A stretch of DNA of 64,000 nucleotides from Halopseudomonas pelagia (GTDB lineage Bacteria; Pseudomonadota; Gammaproteobacteria; Pseudomonadales; Pseudomonadaceae). Made by a program: the position numbers and the translations under genes. Shown here one piece after another: positions 48,740 through 58,757 of the stretch (positions are counted from its first letter, which is position 1; each line of letters begins with the position of its first letter). The stretch lies in NCBI RefSeq assembly GCF_009497895.1, contig NZ_CP033116.1, positions 62,001 to 126,000 on the forward strand. The letters run 5' to 3'. The notes under the pieces were generated by a model, which worked only from the letters and a program-made list of their open reading frames with translations, was not told the origin of the DNA and ran no database searches.

Positions 48740-48931
48740 TCAGCGTTTGACCTTGCTGGCCGGTTCGCCCCCGATTCCAAAATGGGTCCTGGGCATTTCG
48801 CTGATGATGACCCGAATGCTGGGCATCGGAGAATCCAGCGCGCGAGAGATCGCTTCGCTGACCTCACGGATCAGTATTTCTTTCTGCTCGTCCGTGCGTC
48901 CTTCGAGAATATGTAGCTGTGCGATTGGCAT
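48740..48931 (-). CDS. xylH: XylH, 4-oxalocrotonate tautomerase
   Basis: A 63-residue protein, the normal size for this family. After removal of the initiator Met it begins with the catalytic Pro1 ([20 protein letters not shown]). Arg11 (GRTDEQ) and Arg39-type ([17 protein letters not shown]) residues are present. It forms hexamers in the cytoplasm that convert the enol form of 4-oxalocrotonate to the keto form for XylI. Last gene of the meta operon, 11 bases after xylI. Confidence 0.94.
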   Translation of the reverse strand: MPIAQLHILEGRTDEQKEILIREVSEAISRALDSPMPSIRVIISEMPRTHFGIGGEPASKVKR

Positions 48932-48942
48932 ATTGAAAACCC

Positions 48943-49746
48943 TCAGATAAAGCGGGCCGACACGCTGCCCAAACCTTGATAGCGCACCGTGATGTTGTCA
49001 CCAGCCTGCACCGATATCGCCGCGGTGATGCCGCCCGTCATGATGAAAGTGCCGGCCGGGATATGTTCGCCACGTTCAGCAAGTAGATTGGCCAACATGG
49101 CCACGCTTGAGGCTGGGTGACCGAGCACTGCAGCGCCCGCACCGACGTCTACCACTTCGCCGTTCTTTTCAACCACTACACCAAAGTTCTTCAGATCAAC
49201 ATCTTCGACGCTGGCCATTTGGCCACCAGTAATGAATCGCGTGGAAGAGGCGTTATCGGCCACCACGCTGATAAGATCAAACTTGAAATTCTCGTAGCGC
49301 GAATCGATCACCTCAACCGTCGGCACCACATAGTCGGTCGCCGCCAGCACATCGCCGATATGACAGCCTGGCCCTTTAAGCGGAGCTTTGGTCACAAAGG
49401 ATATCTCGGCTTCGATCTTCGGATGGATCAGCTCTGCGGTATTCACCACCCCGCCGTCCGGCACGCTGAAATAATCAGCGAGAAAGCCATATATCGGTGT
49501 TTCAACGCCCATCTGGGCCATCTTCGCCCAGGATGTCAGGCCCATTTTCATGCCTACTATGCGGTTGCCTCGGGCCTCCTTGCGCCGCCGAATTTCCCAC
49601 TGCACGTCATAGGCATCGGCAAAGGTCATGTTTGGGTAGTCATTGGTGACCTTGGTGATGTCCTGGCAGTTCAGCTCGGCGTTTTCCACGTGCTCGGCCA
49701 GTGCCAGCACCTGTTCACGGGTCAAGGTACGTTGTTGTTCGCTCAT
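48943..49746 (-). CDS. xylI: XylI, 4-oxalocrotonate decarboxylase
   Basis: A 267-residue member of the hydratase/decarboxylase family. [20 protein letters not shown] near residue 66 and [20 protein letters not shown] near residue 110 hold the metal-binding glutamates; [20 protein letters not shown] is near residue 209. It decarboxylates 4-oxalocrotonate to 2-oxopent-4-enoate and works in complex with the hydratase XylJ, a paralogue in the same operon. Its start overlaps the xylK stop by 4 bases. Confidence 0.94.
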   Translation of the reverse strand: MSEQQRTLTREQVLALAEHVENAELNCQDITKVTNDYPNMTFADAYDVQWEIRRRKEARGNRIVGMKMGLTSWAKMAQMGVETPIYGFLADYFSVPDGGVVNTAELIHPKIEAEISFVTKAPLKGPGCHIGDVLAATDYVVPTVEVIDSRYENFKFDLISVVADNASSTRFITGGQMASVEDVDLKNFGVVVEKNGEVVDVGAGAAVLGHPASSVAMLANLLAERGEHIPAGTFIMTGGITAAISVQAGDNITVRYQGLGSVSARFI

Positions 49747-50780
49747 GCTGTTTGCTCCTTGCGGGCGGCCAGCAGGTCCAGCGCCACGTCAACGATCATG
49801 TCCTCCTGGCCACCGACCATACGGCGTTTTCCCAGCTCGACGAGAATATCCACGGCTTTGAGGCCGTATTTCTGTGCGGCCACTTCAGAGTGCCGCAGAA
49901 AACTTGAATAAACTCCGGCATAACCCAGCGCCAGGGTTTCGCGGTCGACTCGTACCGGGCGGTCCTGCAGTGGACGAACGATATCGTCGGCAGCATCCAT
50001 CAGCGTGTACAGCTCGGTGCCATGCTCCCAACCTAGGCGCTCAGCAGCGGCGATGAAAACTTCCAGCGGCGCATTGCCGGCGCCGGCGCCCATACCGGCG
50101 AGGCTAGCGTCGATGCGGTCACAGCCCTCCTCCACCGCGACGATGGAGTTGGCCACACCCAAGCTGAGGTTGTGGTGAGCGTGCATACCGGTGTGGGTTT
50201 CCGGCTTGAGCACATCTTTCAATGCACGAAACCGATCACGAATGTCCTGCATGCTCATTGCGCCACCTGAGTCGACCACGTAAAGGCAGGTGGCGCCGTA
50301 GTCTTCCATCATCTTCGCTTGTCGCGCGAGGCCCTGCGGGGTTTGCATATGGCTCATCATCAGGAACCCGACGGTGTCCATATCCAGTTTTCGTGCGTGT
50401 TCGATATGCTGCCTGGATACGTCAGCCTCTGTGCAGTGGGTGGCCACGCGCACAATTCGTGCGCCGGCCTGGTAGGCGTTATCCAGATCATGGGTAGTGC
50501 CGATCCCGGGCAGTAATAGCGTGGCAATCTTGGCATGGCTGATAACGTCAGCGGCGGCTTCGATCCACTCCAGATCGGTATGAGCGCCAAAGCCGTAGTT
50601 AAAGCTAGAGCCTTGCAGTCCGTCACCGTGGGCGACTTCGATGGAGTCGACCTTGGCCTTGTCCAGCGCGCGAGCGATGTCCTGCACGTTCTTGATCGAA
50701 TATTGGTGGCGGATGGCATGGCTGCCGTCACGCAGGGTCACATCGGAGATATAGAGTTTCTTGCCGGGATTGAATGTCAT
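49743..50780 (-). CDS. xylK: XylK, 4-hydroxy-2-oxovalerate aldolase
   Basis: A 345-residue HMGL-like TIM-barrel aldolase. [16 protein letters not shown] (residues 14-29) carries the catalytic Arg-Asp and metal-binding Asp. [20 protein letters not shown] near residue 197 provides the two His metal ligands, and the C-terminal communication domain follows. It splits 4-hydroxy-2-oxovalerate into pyruvate and acetaldehyde and channels the aldehyde to XylQ, encoded just upstream (13 bases). Confidence 0.95.
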   Translation of the reverse strand: MTFNPGKKLYISDVTLRDGSHAIRHQYSIKNVQDIARALDKAKVDSIEVAHGDGLQGSSFNYGFGAHTDLEWIEAAADVISHAKIATLLLPGIGTTHDLDNAYQAGARIVRVATHCTEADVSRQHIEHARKLDMDTVGFLMMSHMQTPQGLARQAKMMEDYGATCLYVVDSGGAMSMQDIRDRFRALKDVLKPETHTGMHAHHNLSLGVANSIVAVEEGCDRIDASLAGMGAGAGNAPLEVFIAAAERLGWEHGTELYTLMDAADDIVRPLQDRPVRVDRETLALGYAGVYSSFLRHSEVAAQKYGLKAVDILVELGKRRMVGGQEDMIVDVALDLLAARKEQTA

Positions 50781-50793
50781 GGTCTTGTCCTCC

Positions 50794-51732
50794 TCAGGCC
50801 TGATTCATCGACTGCGCCATGCGCTCGGCGGTCGCCAGCGCTGCAGATGTCATGATGTCGAGGTTACCGGCATAGGCCGGCAGATAATGGGCTGCGCCCT
50901 CCACTTCGAGGAAGATTGAAGTCTTCAATCCACTCAGGTGACCGAGACCGGGAATGTTCAGTGGCTGATCTTCGGGGATGATATCGAACTGCACTTTTTG
51001 CTTCAGACGATATCCAGGAACGTAGCTGTTCACCGCCTGAACCATCTCTTCAACAGAGGCCTCGACTGCGACCTGGTCGGCCAACTCGCTGAGCACATAC
51101 ACGGTATCGCGCATAATCAGCGGCGGCTCGGCTGGATTCATGATGATGATCGCCTTACCACGTGTTGCACCGCCAATCACCTCAATCGCCTTGGAAGTAG
51201 TTTCGGTGAATTCGTCGATATTGGCGCGGGTGCCTGGTCCAGCAGATTTGCTGCTTATCGAGGCGACGATTTCGCCGTAGTGCACCTTGGCTACGCGCGA
51301 TACCGCCGCGACCATGGGTATAGTTGCCTGGCCACCGCAGGTGACCATATTGACGTTAGTCTCATGCAGGTTCTGCTCCAGATTAACTACCGGCACACAG
51401 TAAGGGCCGATGGCAGCCGGGGTCAGGTCGATGATCCGCAAACCCGGCTTGTGGCCGCGCAGAAGCACCTCATTGTGCCTGTGGGCACCAGCCGAGGTGG
51501 CATCAAAAATGAAATCTATGTCAGCGAATTCCGGCATCTTGACCAGACCATCCACTCCTTCGTGGGTGGTGGCCACGCCCATGCGCGCAGCGCGCGCCAG
51601 GCCATCGGACTCCGGGTCGATGCCGACCATGGCACCCATGGCGATATGCTGGCTGTTACGCAAAATCTTGATCATCAGATCGGTGCCGATATTGCCTGAG
51701 CCTATGATCGCGGCTTTCAGTTTCTTGCTCAT
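50794..51732 (-). CDS. xylQ: XylQ, acylating acetaldehyde dehydrogenase
   Basis: A 312-residue NAD-dependent enzyme. The Rossmann motif [18 protein letters not shown] is at residues 7-24. The catalytic Cys is in [20 protein letters not shown] near residue 131, and [20 protein letters not shown] follows. It converts acetaldehyde with CoA to acetyl-CoA and forms a complex with XylK. It lies 53 bases downstream of xylJ. Confidence 0.95.
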   Translation of the reverse strand: MSKKLKAAIIGSGNIGTDLMIKILRNSQHIAMGAMVGIDPESDGLARAARMGVATTHEGVDGLVKMPEFADIDFIFDATSAGAHRHNEVLLRGHKPGLRIIDLTPAAIGPYCVPVVNLEQNLHETNVNMVTCGGQATIPMVAAVSRVAKVHYGEIVASISSKSAGPGTRANIDEFTETTSKAIEVIGGATRGKAIIIMNPAEPPLIMRDTVYVLSELADQVAVEASVEEMVQAVNSYVPGYRLKQKVQFDIIPEDQPLNIPGLGHLSGLKTSIFLEVEGAAHYLPAYAGNLDIMTSAALATAERMAQSMNQA

Positions 51733-51785
51733 GATTTATTACCCTCTAGGGGAAATGCTGTCTGTGCCAATGACCTGAGATCAGG

Positions 51786-52571
51786 TCAAATGAATCTCAC
51801 GCTGGCGCTGCCCATGCCGCCGATATCCACGCGCATGAAGTCACCGGCCTTGACGGGCTCCAGCGGCACCAGCGATCCTGAGAGGATGACCTCACCGGCT
51901 TTCAGTGAAATGCCGAACCGGCCCAGGGTATTTGCCAGCCATGCCACGCAATTGACTGGCGAGCCCAGCGCCGCTGCACCAGCGCCGGTGCTGATCACCT
52001 GGCCGTTCCTCTCAACCACCATGCCGCAGGTGACCAGATCGACCTTACGCGGGGAGATTGCCTGGTCGCCCAATACAAAAAGGCCGCAGGACGCGTTATC
52101 CGCTACTGTGTCTTCAATCGCGATCTTCCAATCCTGGATGCGTGAATCGACAATCTCGAAACAAGGCATCACGCACTCGGTGGCAGCCAGGACGTCAGCA
52201 TTGGTTACACCCGGACCGATCAGGTCTTTTTTCAGGATGAAAGCGATCTCGCCCTCGGCGCGAGGCTGAATGAGCCGCTCACTGATGGGCACTGCTTCAC
52301 CACTGTTGTAAACCATGCTATCGGTCAGGTAGCCGAAGTCCGGCTGGTGCACGTTCAGCATGTTCTGCACTACTTTGCTGGTAACACCGATTTTCTTGCC
52401 GATTACCCGCTCACCAGCGTCAAGGCGGCGCTGCAGCATGCGCAGAGAAATGTGGTAGGCGTCATCGAGGCTGATGTCGAAGCCACGGCTTGTCAGAGGG
52501 CTGACCATCTCGCGCTTGCTCATTGCCTGATAAAGCTCATCTCCGAGCTGTTCAATTTGTTGCTGTTCCAT
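51786..52571 (-). CDS. xylJ: XylJ, 2-oxopent-4-enoate hydratase
   Basis: A 261-residue hydratase homologous to XylI. VIGKKIGVTSKVVQNMLNVH is near residue 57, RAEGEIAFILKKDLIGPGVT with the metal-binding Glu residues near residue 105, and GAAALGSPVNCVAWLANTLG near residue 199. It adds water to 2-oxopent-4-enoate, giving 4-hydroxy-2-oxovalerate for XylK. It starts 2 bases after the xylF stop. Confidence 0.94.
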   Translation of the reverse strand: MEQQQIEQLGDELYQAMSKREMVSPLTSRGFDISLDDAYHISLRMLQRRLDAGERVIGKKIGVTSKVVQNMLNVHQPDFGYLTDSMVYNSGEAVPISERLIQPRAEGEIAFILKKDLIGPGVTNADVLAATECVMPCFEIVDSRIQDWKIAIEDTVADNASCGLFVLGDQAISPRKVDLVTCGMVVERNGQVISTGAGAAALGSPVNCVAWLANTLGRFGISLKAGEVILSGSLVPLEPVKAGDFMRVDIGGMGSASVRFI

Positions 52572-52573
52572 TG

Positions 52574-53440
52574 TCAGTGCGCTCCTGAAGCGGTGTCCGC
52601 TTCGGTGAGAAAATCGTTAACCAGCCGCGCAAAGCGCCCGGCGTGCTCAATCTGGGTCCAATGTCCGCACTGGCCGAAGACATGCAGCTGTGCTCGCTCA
52701 ATCAGGTTGGCCAGTTCCAGCGATGCCTGAAGGGGAATCACCAGGTCTTCACGACCATGAATCACCAGGGTTTCGTGGTCCAAAGCCTGTATTGCCGCAG
52801 TATCACTTGCCAAGCCATCTACCCAGCGCTGGCGAGGTGCCGGGAACATTTGCGCAAACGACTCCTGAAAACCGGGTCGAATACTGGCCTGGTAACGCAA
52901 TTCGGCCAGCTCGTCAGTGACCAGATTGCGATCAAAGGCGAACACATCCATCAGGCGGCGCATATTGGCGAAAGACGGATCGTAGCCCCATACCTCGTCC
53001 AGCCCTTTGGTAATCGGAAAGCTGACCCCGACGCTGCCCATCAGCACCAACCGTCGTACCCGCTGGGGATATTTGATTGCTAACGCCAGGGCTATACCGC
53101 CGCCGAAGGAATTGCCAACCACGTCGGCCTGCTCGATGCCAAGCGCATCAAGCACACCGATGGCATGTTCCACCCAGGTGTCGCGACAATAATTGGGTGA
53201 TTCGGGGCGTTCGCTGTAACCGAAGCCGAGCATGTCAGGTGCTAACACACGGCGCTGTTGCGCCAGCTCCGGCATGATCAGCCGCCAGTTAGCCCAGGCC
53301 GTGACGCCAGGCCCAGAGCCATGAATCAACATCACCGGGAAGCCTTCACCATTGTCGTGTACGTTAGTGCGATACCCGCCAGCGAGAATTTCACGGCCCA
53401 GTTCGGGGCTGGTTGGGTTGGTAGTCAGTGGTGCGTTCAT
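52574..53440 (-). CDS. xylF: XylF, 2-hydroxymuconic semialdehyde hydrolase
   Basis: A 288-residue alpha/beta C-C hydrolase. LIHGSGPGVTAWANWRLIMP near residue 38 forms the oxyanion hole, the nucleophile Ser is in VVGNSFGGGIALALAIKYPQ near residue 109, the Asp in VIHGREDLVIP and the His in FGQCGHWTQIEHAGRF near residue 262. It hydrolyses ring-cleavage products, especially ketones from 3-methylcatechol, to 2-oxopent-4-enoate plus an acid, the branch parallel to XylG-XylH-XylI. Confidence 0.95.
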   Translation of the reverse strand: MNAPLTTNPTSPELGREILAGGYRTNVHDNGEGFPVMLIHGSGPGVTAWANWRLIMPELAQQRRVLAPDMLGFGYSERPESPNYCRDTWVEHAIGVLDALGIEQADVVGNSFGGGIALALAIKYPQRVRRLVLMGSVGVSFPITKGLDEVWGYDPSFANMRRLMDVFAFDRNLVTDELAELRYQASIRPGFQESFAQMFPAPRQRWVDGLASDTAAIQALDHETLVIHGREDLVIPLQASLELANLIERAQLHVFGQCGHWTQIEHAGRFARLVNDFLTEADTASGAH

Positions 53441-53447
53441 GGCCGCC

Positions 53448-54908
53448 TCATAGCTTTATGCAGATGTTTTTAAGTTCGGTGTAAAACTCCAGTGAGTGCA
53501 CACCCCCTTCACGGCCGATGCCGGACTGCTTGCTACCACCAAACGAGGTGCGCAGGTCACGCAGAAACCAGCTGTTGACCCAGACAATACCTGCTTCGAC
53601 TTGCGCCGCAACGCGGTGCGCGCGGGTAACGTTCTCGGTCCAGATTGCCGAAGCCAGTCCATAGGGCAGGCTGTTGGCCAGCTCGACGGCTTCGGCCTCG
53701 CTGTCAAACGGGCGGATATGGCAGCAGGGGCCGAAGATCTCTTCAGTCACCACCGGCGAATCATCCTTCAGCCCGGTCCAGATGGTCGGCTGCACCCAGG
53801 CGCCGTGCGCCAGCTCGGCCGGCATGTCAGGGACGCCGCCACCGGTAACCACAGTGGCGCCCTCGTCACGGGCTTTCTGGTAGTAAGACAGCACTTTCTC
53901 GCGATGCTTAAGACTGATCAGCGGACCGAAATTACTGGTTTCATCATCCGGCGGGCCGATCACCAGACTTTCCGCTCCGGCCTTCAAGCGGGAGACAAAC
54001 TCATCGAAAATCGAGCGTTCGACGTAAACACGCTCGGTGCCCAAACACACCTGACCGCAGTTGGCGAAGACCGAGCGCAGCGTACCTTCGATGGCTTTGT
54101 CCATATCACAATCGGCAAACACGATGCCGGCGTTCTTGCCGCCCAGCTCCAGAGAGACCTGGCGCACGCCCTTAGCTGCGGCCTTCATGATGGTTTCGCC
54201 AGTGCCGGTTTCACCGGTAAAAGTGAATGCATCTACATCCGGATGCTCGGTGAGAAAAGCTCCAGCGGAATTGCCACCGAAACCATGCACCACGTTATAC
54301 ACCCCATCTGGGACGCCGGCCGCTTTCATCACCTCACCCAGCAGCGCCGTAGTCGTGGGTGTCTCTTCGGAAGGCTTGACCACCACGGTGTTGCCACAGG
54401 CCAGTGCGGGGCCGACCTTCCATGTCATTAGCAACAGCGGAAAATTCCATGGGCTGATGACGCCAATGACACCTTTGGGTCGACGGATGCCATAATTCAA
54501 GGCGCCCGTGCCATCTGGCGTGGGCATCTCGAACGACTCGGCTGGAACATTCTTGATCAAATCGGCGAACACCTTGAAGTTGGCGGCGCCGCGCGGAATG
54601 TCGATATGGCTGGCCAACGATCTGGGTTTGCCGGTGTCCTGACATTCCGCCTCAAGAAACTCCTCAAACCGCGCATTGATACCGTCTGCCACCTTGTGCA
54701 GTATCTCGGTGCGCTGGTCGACGGTCATCCGCCTCCAGGGGCCTTTGAACGCAGCTCGCGCGGCAGCCACTGCCGCATTGACTTCCTCACGGCCTGCTTC
54801 ATGTACCCGGCTCGACACTTGGCCATTGGCTGGGTTAACGTTGTCGAAGGCTTTACCGCTCGTCGAACCGACGAACTCACCGTCAATGAAATGTTTGATG
54901 TCTTTCAT
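53448..54908 (-). CDS. xylG: XylG, 2-hydroxymuconic semialdehyde dehydrogenase
   Basis: A 486-residue NAD-dependent aldehyde dehydrogenase. GVISPWNFPLLLMTWKVGPA near residue 148, the FTFTGETGTGETIMKAAAKG cofactor loop near residue 228, the catalytic Glu in VSLELGGKNAG and the catalytic Cys in VFANCGQVCLGTERVYV near residue 285. It oxidises 2-hydroxymuconic semialdehyde to 4-oxalocrotonate (enol). It starts 31 bases after the xylE stop. Confidence 0.95.
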   Translation of the reverse strand: MKDIKHFIDGEFVGSTSGKAFDNVNPANGQVSSRVHEAGREEVNAAVAAARAAFKGPWRRMTVDQRTEILHKVADGINARFEEFLEAECQDTGKPRSLASHIDIPRGAANFKVFADLIKNVPAESFEMPTPDGTGALNYGIRRPKGVIGVISPWNFPLLLMTWKVGPALACGNTVVVKPSEETPTTTALLGEVMKAAGVPDGVYNVVHGFGGNSAGAFLTEHPDVDAFTFTGETGTGETIMKAAAKGVRQVSLELGGKNAGIVFADCDMDKAIEGTLRSVFANCGQVCLGTERVYVERSIFDEFVSRLKAGAESLVIGPPDDETSNFGPLISLKHREKVLSYYQKARDEGATVVTGGGVPDMPAELAHGAWVQPTIWTGLKDDSPVVTEEIFGPCCHIRPFDSEAEAVELANSLPYGLASAIWTENVTRAHRVAAQVEAGIVWVNSWFLRDLRTSFGGSKQSGIGREGGVHSLEFYTELKNICIKL

Positions 54909-54939
54909 AGTTGCGCAATCCTGGTGACAAACAAAATGG

Positions 54940-55860
54940 TCAAGTCAGTACAGTCATAAACCGCTCGTTTAGAACCCGGTCGTGGTAGAAAATAGCTTTG
55001 CCCAATGCCTCGGCATCCCAGGTCACAGGCTCATGATCCGGATAGTGGTAGTCGCCTCCGGCAAACACTTCGTTGCGGTTACCCGATGGATCGAAGAAAT
55101 AGATGGTCTGCCCATGAGTCAGCCCATGCCGAGTCGGGCCTATATCGATCGAGGTGTCGGTCATTGAAATCAGGTCAGCCGCACGGAGCACGTCAGTCCA
55201 GTTGTCCAGATAGAAGGACGCATGATGAAATTTCGGCTCAGGGTGTTCGATAAACGCCACGTCGTGGGCCTTGGTACTCACCGTGAGAAACTGTGCTACC
55301 CGCTTCCCGTCCGGTGTCAGCACCTGTTCAGCCAGATCGAATCCCAACACGTCGCGGAACAGCTCGTAAGTCTCCTCCAGGTTCGGACCGTACATCAGGC
55401 AATGGTCGAAGCGGGTGGCTCGCATGCCAGCCAACTCGCGGGGCCAGGCTTCCGGATTGCGGTTATTGATGCCCCATTTGCCGGTCTGTTTCTTGCTCGC
55501 AAACAGCTCGAAGTTGTGTCCGGTAGGCGCCACGAAGCGCACCCTGCGACCACAGTCCTGCAGATCCCCCGCTGGTATGTCCTCTACCTCGCAACCGAAC
55601 GCAACCAGGCCGGCGCGCAGGCTATCCAGCGCTTCTTCACTGATGCATTTGAATCCCATGAAGTCCATGCCAGGCTCTTCAGCAGCGCGTAGCACCAAGG
55701 AATATTTATCGACCTCGGTCCAGGCTTTCAGGTACACACGGCCCTGTGCGTCGCGATCCATTTCGATTAGGCCCATCAACTCCGTGTAGTGTTTAACTGC
55801 AGCGTCGATGTCGAGGACGCGAAGCTGTACGTGACCGGGGCGCATTACACCTTTTCTCAT
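54940..55860 (-). CDS. xylE: XylE, catechol 2,3-dioxygenase
   Basis: Start taken at the ATG at 55860 ([20 protein letters not shown]), as in TOL XylE; the open frame extends upstream without similarity. It has 306 residues, one fewer than pWW0 XylE. It is an extradiol dioxygenase of two vicinal-oxygen-chelate domains. Iron ligands: His in [10 protein letters not shown] (near 153), His in FHHASFYLD (near 213) and Glu in NRNEVFAGG (near 264). It cleaves catechol and methylcatechols next to the hydroxyls. XylT, encoded 10 bases upstream, reactivates it. Confidence 0.96.
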   Translation of the reverse strand: MRKGVMRPGHVQLRVLDIDAAVKHYTELMGLIEMDRDAQGRVYLKAWTEVDKYSLVLRAAEEPGMDFMGFKCISEEALDSLRAGLVAFGCEVEDIPAGDLQDCGRRVRFVAPTGHNFELFASKKQTGKWGINNRNPEAWPRELAGMRATRFDHCLMYGPNLEETYELFRDVLGFDLAEQVLTPDGKRVAQFLTVSTKAHDVAFIEHPEPKFHHASFYLDNWTDVLRAADLISMTDTSIDIGPTRHGLTHGQTIYFFDPSGNRNEVFAGGDYHYPDHEPVTWDAEALGKAIFYHDRVLNERFMTVLT

Positions 55861-55870
55861 GACTATTTCC

Positions 55871-56191
55871 TCATTGGGTTTGTTGTTGTATCTCGGCCGA
55901 CGCCTTTGGCGTGCGGCACTCAATCGTCAAGTCGCTCAGCGGATACAGACGGCAAGCCAGCGCTTCGCCGCAGGCAAGAGCAGCGTCGGGCACGTGTTTA
56001 CGGCTCATCGGCCCACACTGGTATTCACCGCTGATCACCTGAACCTTGCACAAGCCGCAACCACCACCCCGACAACCCACCGGTAGGCAGCGCTTGCCCT
56101 GGATCTCCATGGCGCGCAACACCGACTGCTCCGGCAGGCAGCGGAAAACCTGGCCGCTAATCCGCTCACGCACCTCGTACCAGTTGCCCAT
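55871..56191 (-). CDS. xylT: XylT, [2Fe-2S] ferredoxin for XylE reactivation
   Basis: A 106-residue plant-type ferredoxin. The cluster motif [19 protein letters not shown] near residue 39 supplies three Cys, and the fourth is in [11 protein letters not shown] near residue 86. XylT reduces the oxidised iron of XylE after inactivation by substituted catechols. It lies between xylL and xylE as in TOL plasmids. Confidence 0.93.
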   Translation of the reverse strand: MGNWYEVRERISGQVFRCLPEQSVLRAMEIQGKRCLPVGCRGGGCGLCKVQVISGEYQCGPMSRKHVPDAALACGEALACRLYPLSDLTIECRTPKASAEIQQQTQ

Positions 56192-56333
56192 GGCTCACCT
56201 CAGACGTACCGAAACATGACGGAAGCCGCACTAACAGCTCTAGAGTGATACCTGAGTAACCCCGATAATGAGCTTCAGAGACTTCATGTTTAGCGACTCC
56301 ATATGTTCAACGCTCCTTAACTAGACATGAAGA

Positions 56334-57110
56334 TCAGCCGAGGTCTCCCCCTGCCACGGGGAGAGTTACCCCGGTGATGTAGGTGGCCTCTTCAGAAGCG
56401 AGGAACAAAATCGCCCCAACCTGCTCGTCAATGTTGCCGTAGCGTTTCATCAGGCTACTGTCGAGAGTCTGGTCGACGATCTGCTGGTACCACACTTTCT
56501 CCTGCTCGCTCGACTCAGCGCTGTTGCGAGGTATCCGCCGTGGCGGCGCCTCGGTGCCACCTGGTGCGGTTGCGTTGACGCGGATGCCGCGCTCGGCGGT
56601 TTCAAAGGCCAGGCAGGCGGTCAGTGCGTTGACCCCGCCCTTGGCCGCACTGTAGGGCACGCGATTGACTCCGCGCGTGGCGGCGGAGGAAACGTTGACG
56701 ATAGCGCCGCTGCCTTGCCTGAGCATCAGTGGCAGCGCGGCGTGGCAGCACCACAGAGTGGGGAACAGCGAACGTCGCACTTCGGCCTCGATCTCGTCGG
56801 CGTGGTAATGCTCGAACGGCTTGACCCAGATGGTGCCACCGACGTTGTTGATCAGAATGTCCAGACGACCAAAGCGCTCGACCGCCACTGCCATCACCCG
56901 CTGGCACTCGGCAAACTGTTCGACGTCGGCGGTCAGTGTCAGCACCTCAGCGACGCCGGCCAGTTCGTCATCCAGCTCATGTACTAGCTCGGAGCGGTCT
57001 ACTAACAGCAGCCTACCACCCTCAACTGCCATCCGTTCGGCCACACGGCGACCGATGCCCTGGGCAGCCCCGGTGATCACGGCGACTTTGTCTTGAAAAC
57101 GCTTGTTCAT
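56334..57110 (-). CDS. xylL: XylL, dihydroxycyclohexadiene carboxylate dehydrogenase
   Basis: Start taken at the ATG at 57110 (MNKRFQDKVAVITGAAQGIG), 258 residues; the frame is open to 57182 but unlike the family there. It is a short-chain dehydrogenase with the NAD motif TGAAQGIG, the catalytic Ser in IVNVSSAATRG and Tyr-x3-Lys in PYSAAKGGVNAL near residue 152. It oxidises the cis-diol from XylXYZ with loss of CO2 to give catechol. A 138-base gap separates it from xylZ and a 142-base gap from xylT, larger than elsewhere in the operon. Confidence 0.93.
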   Translation of the reverse strand: MNKRFQDKVAVITGAAQGIGRRVAERMAVEGGRLLLVDRSELVHELDDELAGVAEVLTLTADVEQFAECQRVMAVAVERFGRLDILINNVGGTIWVKPFEHYHADEIEAEVRRSLFPTLWCCHAALPLMLRQGSGAIVNVSSAATRGVNRVPYSAAKGGVNALTACLAFETAERGIRVNATAPGGTEAPPRRIPRNSAESSEQEKVWYQQIVDQTLDSSLMKRYGNIDEQVGAILFLASEEATYITGVTLPVAGGDLG

Positions 57111-57248
57111 AGTCCAGACCTCAATTAATGGGTGGCAGGCGTAGCCCGACTGAAACCCAGGGGATGCGACAGAGCAACCCATATCGCCTCCTGGTTACTA
57201 CTTGAATAAAACAGACCCCATTACCCAGTACGCGAACCAAAGGTACTG

Positions 57249-58259
57249 TTAGACGCTGGCTGCGAACTTCTCGTAATAAAAGCTCGCCGGCTGAACGCCC
57301 TGTTCGCGGATGTACTCGCTGACCCCCTCGACCATCGGCGGCGGACCGCAGAGGTAGATGTCCACTTCACCATCGTTAAGGTGCTGGGGCTCGATGTGCT
57401 GGGTCACATAACCCTTCTGGGGGTACACGCTGTCCGGGCTGGCCACGCAGGCGCTGTATGTGAAGTTGGGGATGCACGCGACAAAGGCCTCGAGCTTGTC
57501 GATCTCCACAAGATCGTGGTCATGGGTGACGCCGTAGATCAGGTGCAGCGGGTGTTCGCTGCCGTGTTCAGCGATTTTTTCCAGCATTGCGGTGAACGGC
57601 GCGAGACCGGTGCCACCCGCAAGCAGCAACAGCGGCCGATTGATATCGCGCAGATAGAACACGCCCAGCGGACCGGCCAGATTGACGTTATCGCCAACCT
57701 TGGCGAAGCTGGTCAGGAAGCTGCTCATCAGTCCGCCCGGCACGTTGCGGATTAGAAAGCTAACCTCGCCATCCTTTTGCAGTGAGCTGAAGGAATAGGC
57801 ACGAACCTGATCGCTGCCGGGCACCTTTAGATTGGCGTACTGTCCGGGCAGGAAGGCCAACTGGCTCAGCGAGTTGCCTTTGACCGACAACGCAATGGTA
57901 CTCTCGGACAGCTGACGCACATTGCTGATGGCGGCATGATAATTGGACTGCTGGATCTTGCAGACGACCGATGCGGCCGGGACGCGTATTACGCAGTCGC
58001 TTTCCGCGCGCATCTGGCAGGTCAGCACGTAGCCCTGCTCTATTTCGGCTTCGCTCAACGCATCCTCGATGTATTCCTCACCGAGGTCGTAGCGTCCGCT
58101 TTCGACGAAGCATTTGCAGGCGCCGCATGCACCGTCTCGGCAGTCCAGGGGGAGGTTGATACCTTGGTGGTAAGCCGCATCGGCAATAGCCTCGCCGACA
58201 GCGGCATCTATGAAACGAGTGACGCCGTCTTCGAAGTTCAGTGCAACCTTGTGTGTCAT
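57249..58259 (-). CDS. xylZ: XylZ, toluate 1,2-dioxygenase reductase
   Basis: A 336-residue electron-transfer protein. N-terminal plant-type [2Fe-2S] domain with LDCRDGACGACKCFVESGRY near residue 37 and VLTCQMRAESDCV near residue 76; an FAD domain with RAYSFSSLQKDGEVSFLIRN near residue 154; and an NAD domain with LLLAGGTGLAPFTAMLEKIA near residue 210. It passes electrons from NADH to the XylXY oxygenase. It starts 9 bases after xylY. Confidence 0.95.
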   Translation of the reverse strand: MTHKVALNFEDGVTRFIDAAVGEAIADAAYHQGINLPLDCRDGACGACKCFVESGRYDLGEEYIEDALSEAEIEQGYVLTCQMRAESDCVIRVPAASVVCKIQQSNYHAAISNVRQLSESTIALSVKGNSLSQLAFLPGQYANLKVPGSDQVRAYSFSSLQKDGEVSFLIRNVPGGLMSSFLTSFAKVGDNVNLAGPLGVFYLRDINRPLLLLAGGTGLAPFTAMLEKIAEHGSEHPLHLIYGVTHDHDLVEIDKLEAFVACIPNFTYSACVASPDSVYPQKGYVTQHIEPQHLNDGEVDIYLCGPPPMVEGVSEYIREQGVQPASFYYEKFAASV

Positions 58260-58268
58260 AGAGGCACC

Positions 58269-58757
58269 TCAGAAGTGGTATACATCAATCAAATGGCGGA
58301 TGTAGTCGTTCTTCAGCACGACCTTCTTGGCCTTAATCAGCGGAGTCGCACCCCGCACGTCAAGGGTGTAGAAGTTTGTTCCGTAGAAATGGTCGACGGT
58401 TTTGTAGCGGAAGCTCATCGTGTGCCAGTTGTAGCGCAGCTTGCAGAAACCATCGGCCTGCTCGAGCAGCTCGATGTTGCTGATGTTGTGACTGGTACGG
58501 GTATCCGGAATGGTGGCACTGGAGCGCTCGGTCTCGATGCGGAACACGCGGTCTTCCAAACCCCCGCGGTTGCCGTACCAGATCAGCGAGATTTGGCTTT
58601 GCGGATCTTCGGTCAGTTGATCGCGGTCATCCCAAGCCGGCATCCAGAAGGTGGCGTCGGGGGCATACAGCTCCAGCCAGCTGTCCCACTGCTTGTCGTC
58701 GAGGTAGCGTGCTTCGCGGTAAAAAAAATCACGCGCTGTGTCGTAGGAAATGGTCAT
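58269..58757 (-). CDS. xylY: XylY, toluate 1,2-dioxygenase small subunit
   Basis: A 162-residue ring-hydroxylating dioxygenase beta subunit with a cystatin-like fold: FFYREARYLDDKQWDSWLEL at the N-terminus, YAPDATFWMPAWDDRD near residue 30, and the FCKLRYNWHTMSFRYKTVDH strands in the C-terminal half. It has no cofactor and stabilises the alpha3-beta3 oxygenase. Its ATG lies immediately after the xylX stop. Confidence 0.95.
   Translation of the reverse strand: MTISYDTARDFFYREARYLDDKQWDSWLELYAPDATFWMPAWDDRDQLTEDPQSQISLIWYGNRGGLEDRVFRIETERSSATIPDTRTSHNISNIELLEQADGFCKLRYNWHTMSFRYKTVDHFYGTNFYTLDVRGATPLIKAKKVVLKNDYIRHLIDVYHF

Noticed and set aside
49117..49911. 264-aa plus-strand frame opposite xylI/xylK
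   Set aside because: Antisense shadow rich in His/Arg with no domain; both minus-strand genes are firmly identified.
50938..51699. 253-aa plus-strand frame opposite xylQ
   Set aside because: Shadow frame with no motif; xylQ itself is unambiguous.
53496..54431. 311-aa plus-strand frame opposite xylG
   Set aside because: Antisense shadow; codon pattern and composition are those of a mirrored dehydrogenase gene.
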